From: Cristatella mucedo
Lineage: Eukaryota > Bryozoa > Phylactolaemata > Cristatellidae
Assembly (NCBI GenBank): GCA_009760855.2
Contig: WPIO01000076.1
Span: forward strand, 1,138,501-1,202,500
DNA length: 64,000 bases
Direction: 5' to 3'
Positions within the stretch are counted from its first letter, which is position 1; each line of letters starts with the position of its first letter. The position numbers and the translations under genes were made by a program. Shown here piece by piece: positions 60,843 to 64,000 of the stretch. The notes under the pieces are model-generated. The model worked only from the letters and a program-made list of their open reading frames with translations. It was not told the DNA's origin and did not search any database.

Positions 60843-60980
60843 GCTCTCTCTTGCTCTTGTAGTTACTTTGTGCACTGGCCCAAACCACCATAGCACGTTT
60901 TAGCAGCACACCTGAATCACTCTCAGGTAGCCACAGCCACTGTCACTGCCCCAACTTATGCCCCGACTGCTGTAAAAAAA

Positions 60981-61122
60981 ATTCATTTGTATAGCATTCT
61001 AAGAGAACTTATTCTATTTTCTATTCTTCCACCTCACATATGCCACTGGGCTCATGCCCCGGCCATCAAATACATTCACACTGACCTCGGTCGGGGCAAG
61101 CACCTTAATAGCTGGGCCAGCC
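60981..61122 (-). mobile_element. tRNA-derived SINE (family A), diverged
   Basis: Minus strand TTAAGGTGCTTGCCCCGACC, GAGGTCAGTGTGAATGTATT, a CATGAGCCC B-box relic and AGAATGCTATACAAATGAAT. Confidence 0.65.
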
Positions 61123-61815
61123 ATGTGTTTGTGCTCTCGATTCATTGAGGTCGATGGGTCGATACTTGCCTATGCATCACACTGGTGGATAGCATGTCGG
61201 TACAAATTACACGAGGTATCACAGCTGGGCGAGTGCATTGCAAAACTACACCGTTTGGATCACGATTGTGCATAATGATAATCGCGATGAATTTTGCATG
61301 ATTTACCCTTAATTTTGTACTTTCAGTTAGATAAACATGCTGTCGATTTGCAGTCGACTTTTTCTTTACAGCTGTAATGGTCGTGCAATCATGTTGCTGC
61401 TGTCGGAGTCGCTGCATCCTGTTGTATCCAGCTTGATAACTTCTGTATTCGCATTTCATAGGTTCACCTTCAGACCACGTATGGATGGCGGGCAGTTTAT
61501 TACGTGCCTTGTGCAACAGTGGTAAGTGCACAGCACTAATTCCCAATGGCGTTCGTTCGTTTGAACTTGCAGGTAGGATGGAGGGAGGAGGTGGGATGGA
61601 GTGCCCCTAACCCTCCATCATCGGTGCGTACCTTTGCCACCTTGCGCCGGTGCCGAGGCATGGGTCAGAGGTTTCGCTCGCCTGCCTGCTGCAGCGCTGC
61701 ATAGGATCAGCTGGTTGCTTTCGTGGAGGTCCGTGTCACGATCAGCTCGGCTAGCTGTTAAGCATTCGGTCACTGAGAGCCCGATATGGACATCCCTCGC
61801 AGGATGGACTCATGC

Positions 61816-61885
61816 TACCAGCTCCGGCTCTCCAGCTGCTCCAGCTGCTGCTGCTCTCCAGCTGCTGCTGCTCCAGCTGCAAGCT
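61816..61885. repeat. CAGCTG/GCT-rich tandem region
   Basis: CCAGCTGCTCCAGCTGCTGC, then CTCTCCAGCTGCTGCTGCTC and CAGCTGCAAG: at least five palindromic CAGCTG (E-box-type) units within about 70 bases. Probably a slipped trinucleotide repeat. Confidence 0.7.
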
Positions 61886-62066
61886 CACCGCAAGCCACTG
61901 CAGACACCCGGGCTGAACCACAGGCAGCCAGGCCAATGCCTGTGGCTGCAAAGGGCCCCGGATGCTTGTTCTTCTGTACAAGGAAACTCTCGACTGTCGA
62001 TGTAATTTCGGTACTCACTCCATATGGCTACTTTGGTCTGAGCTGGTCGTCTGAGAGCCCTGTGTA

Positions 62067-62069
<3 letters not shown>

Positions 62070-62120
<51 letters not shown>
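62070..62120. repeat. (GT)n microsatellite
   Basis: About 25 GT units. Confidence 0.95.
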
Positions 62121-62684
62121 GTGCAGTTTGGTGCCCCGGCAGCAGCTGGCTGTCTTCTCGGCTGGCCGGCCAGGTTAGCAACCGAGGCAAATCGATTGCT
62201 GAACGACCTGGAGCAGAGGGCCTAGCACTAGAGCAAGCTACCGGTCACGTGCTTCTAGCCAGCGCCGCCAGTGAGGCTGTGGAATAGCGATGCTGCCTTC
62301 CTTGCTCATGATCGCTCGCTTGTGGGACGCATTGACTGGAGCTGCTGGAACCTAGTAAGACCTTCTCTCGGCCTAATGTAGGTCGAGTAGGCTCGAGGCA
62401 TGACGGCTCTGCGATTCAGCAGCTAGGATGAGCAGATGTTGTCAGGTGATGCCTCCTACAGCCTGGCTACCATCTGATGCTGTCATCAGAGAGCAGAGCC
62501 GACGTTCTTCCGGTTGTATTTATTCACACTCGTGAGATTTAGCTCTGGCAAGACTTGTGGCATTTTGCACATTCCTTGCATTGCCGGCAGCTGTTTTGCC
62601 AATTGCCCAGGGGCGTTCGTCAAAATTTGTGTAATTATGTGCATGGGCCAGTGCAGTAAAGAGAGACACGGTGCATCATGTGTC

Positions 62685-62805
62685 CGGATTACTGCAATGC
62701 CCCCTATATTCAGGATTCTGGACCTGTGTGCTTAATCGTCTGCAGCTAGTTCAACCTTCAGCTGGTCTGCCGGCCTGGTCTGCCGTCGACGACGTAGCTG
62801 ATACA

Positions 62806-62900
<95 letters not shown>

Positions 62901-63260
62901 CTTGCAGATCTCTCCACTCGCCTGCATATCAGCCTACCTATGCAGATTTCCTTGCTCTTCTAATGCGCTGATGCACCACCAACTTCTCCTTGGTTTCAAC
63001 ACGTCTTGCTGTTCCTCACGTGAAATTGAAATCTTTTGGTGATCGAGCCTTCAGTTTGTATGCACCGAAAGTCTGGGACTAGTGTTCAGCCTTTTTCACC
63101 ACCTAGATCGACTTTGCATAATTTATGCATCAGCTAAAGATGCACCTGCTCCACTCAGCTTTATTTTCCGGTGAACTTGTCTTTTTTCTGGTGTGCCTTG
63201 CATGCTTACCTGCTGTGCTTGATTCAGCAGATGTTACAAAAAGATCAACTAACTAACATG
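62685..63260 (+). pseudogene. L2-type LINE remnant (second subfamily) split by a CT array
   Basis: ITAMPPIFRI-region start (GATTACTGCAATGCCCC, a relic of the DYCNAL motif), RLQLVQPSAGLPAWS, then the CT array at 62,811-62,898. It resumes with a KLKSFGDRAFSLYAPKVWD equivalent, LKMHLLHSAL and the tail part also seen at 49.6 kb. Confidence 0.65.
62811..62898. repeat. (CT)44 microsatellite
   Basis: Uninterrupted CT dinucleotides within a LINE remnant. Confidence 0.97.
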
Positions 63261-63639
63261 TGTCAATTAGCCTCTCACTGTGACCTTTTTCATGCATATG
63301 GCTTTTTGAATCCCGGGAGAGCAGGATTTTTGTGTGTTGATGCCACGCGATCATCGGGCGATTCAACTTGGCCATCACTGCTACTCAGTCACTTATCTAC
63401 GGAATAGGAAGATGAGGAATGTGTGAAAAGCAGCAGGCTGCAAGACAGTGGCTCCTAGTGTGGCTCGATACTAATCTTGATCCACTCCGTGAAGCAGGAC
63501 CGCTCTTGCTAGCGATGCTAGCTAGCTGTACAGGTTCAGGTGATCGACTGGATTTGCAATGCGAACTCTTGGCTGCAATGATGGCAGCGCTGAAAATATC
63601 ACTGCACATGTCAACCAGCTCATTGGATAATGAATGTTT

Positions 63640-64000
63640 CAAGACGGCTATCCTAGACAAGACGGCTATCCTAGGCAAGACGGCTATCCTAGGCAAGACG
63701 GCTATCCTAGGCAAGACGGCTATCCTAGGCAAGACGGCTATCCTAGGCAAGACGGCTATCCTAGACAAACCGGCTATCCTAGGCAAGACGGCTATCCTAG
63801 ACAAACCGGCTATCCTAGGCAAGACGGCTATCCTAGACAAACCGGCTATCCTAGACAAGCCGGCTATCCTAGGCAAGACGGCTATCCTAGACAAACCGGC
63901 TATCCTAGGCAAGACGGCTATCCTAGACAAGACGGCTATCCTAGGCAAGACGGCTATCCTAGACAAGACGGCTATCCTAGACAAGACGGCTATCCTAGGC
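63640..64000. repeat. 18-bp minisatellite, about 20 units, continuing past the window
   Basis: Unit CAAGACGGCTATCCTAGR, with variant CAAACCGGCTATCCTAGR and one CAAGCCGG. Each G-ending unit has a CCTAGG palindrome. As 18 is a multiple of 3, the minus strand is an open frame of RIAVLP/S hexapeptides reaching into unique sequence (to 63,397). I do not consider it a proven gene. Confidence 0.97.

Noticed and set aside
63397-63984. 195-codon minus-strand frame of RIAVLP/S repeats as a repeat-protein gene
   Set aside because: It is open because the 18-bp unit is a multiple of 3. No start context, splice pattern or homologue is evident, so it is reported as a minisatellite only.
63640-64000. CRISPR-like array
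   Set aside because: Units are directly contiguous with no spacers, and the genome is eukaryotic.

Overview
The window is animal nuclear DNA. It has split genes with GT-AG introns, vertebrate-like protein families, and a heavy load of LINE and SINE fragments, DNA-transposon remnants and microsatellites. There is no operon structure, CRISPR array or rRNA. The repeat content (an abundant L2/CR1-type LINE with an (ATT)n tail, tRNA-derived SINEs, and one SPIN-like hAT element) and the protein sequences suggest a non-insect invertebrate. A mollusc, perhaps a gastropod, is my best guess, but it is an inference and not demonstrated.

Three genes are supported by exons that join in compatible phases. 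(1) Positions 147-18794, plus strand: the 3' half of PSME4 (proteasome activator PA200), with at least nine coding exons ending in the family's C-terminal YYA. The 5' part lies outside the window. (2) Positions 28382-34343, minus strand: a complete YY1 transcription factor in four coding exons, with a REPO-like segment and four C2H2 zinc fingers. PSME4 and YY1 converge across about 9.6 kb of gene-free, repeat-rich DNA. (3) Positions 47214 to at least 57670, plus strand: the N-terminal half of a major facilitator transporter of the organophosphate-antiporter/SLC37 type. I could not follow its later exons with confidence.

Region by region: 0-19 kb is PSME4 exons in introns rich in sense-oriented L2 copies, with a nested SINE, a Tigger-like MITE and a 306-bp GT array. 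19-28 kb is intergenic, with Harbinger-type remnants and a GC-rich block. 28-34.5 kb is YY1, with a cluster of YY1 motifs in intron 1 and CRE palindromes around exon 1. 34.5-46 kb has no recognisable gene and holds LINE, SINE and Harbinger fragments. 46-58 kb is the transporter with its GC-rich upstream region and repeat-filled introns. 58-64 kb holds the SPIN-like element, further SINE and LINE pieces, CT and GT arrays, and an 18-bp minisatellite running off the end.

The three genes are not an obvious functional unit: proteasome activation, transcription control and membrane transport. The most interesting signals are the SPIN-like hAT element (a family known for horizontal transfer between phyla), the YY1 motifs inside the YY1 gene, the LINE-type 3' tail shared by a SINE family, and the higher-order structure in the terminal minisatellite.
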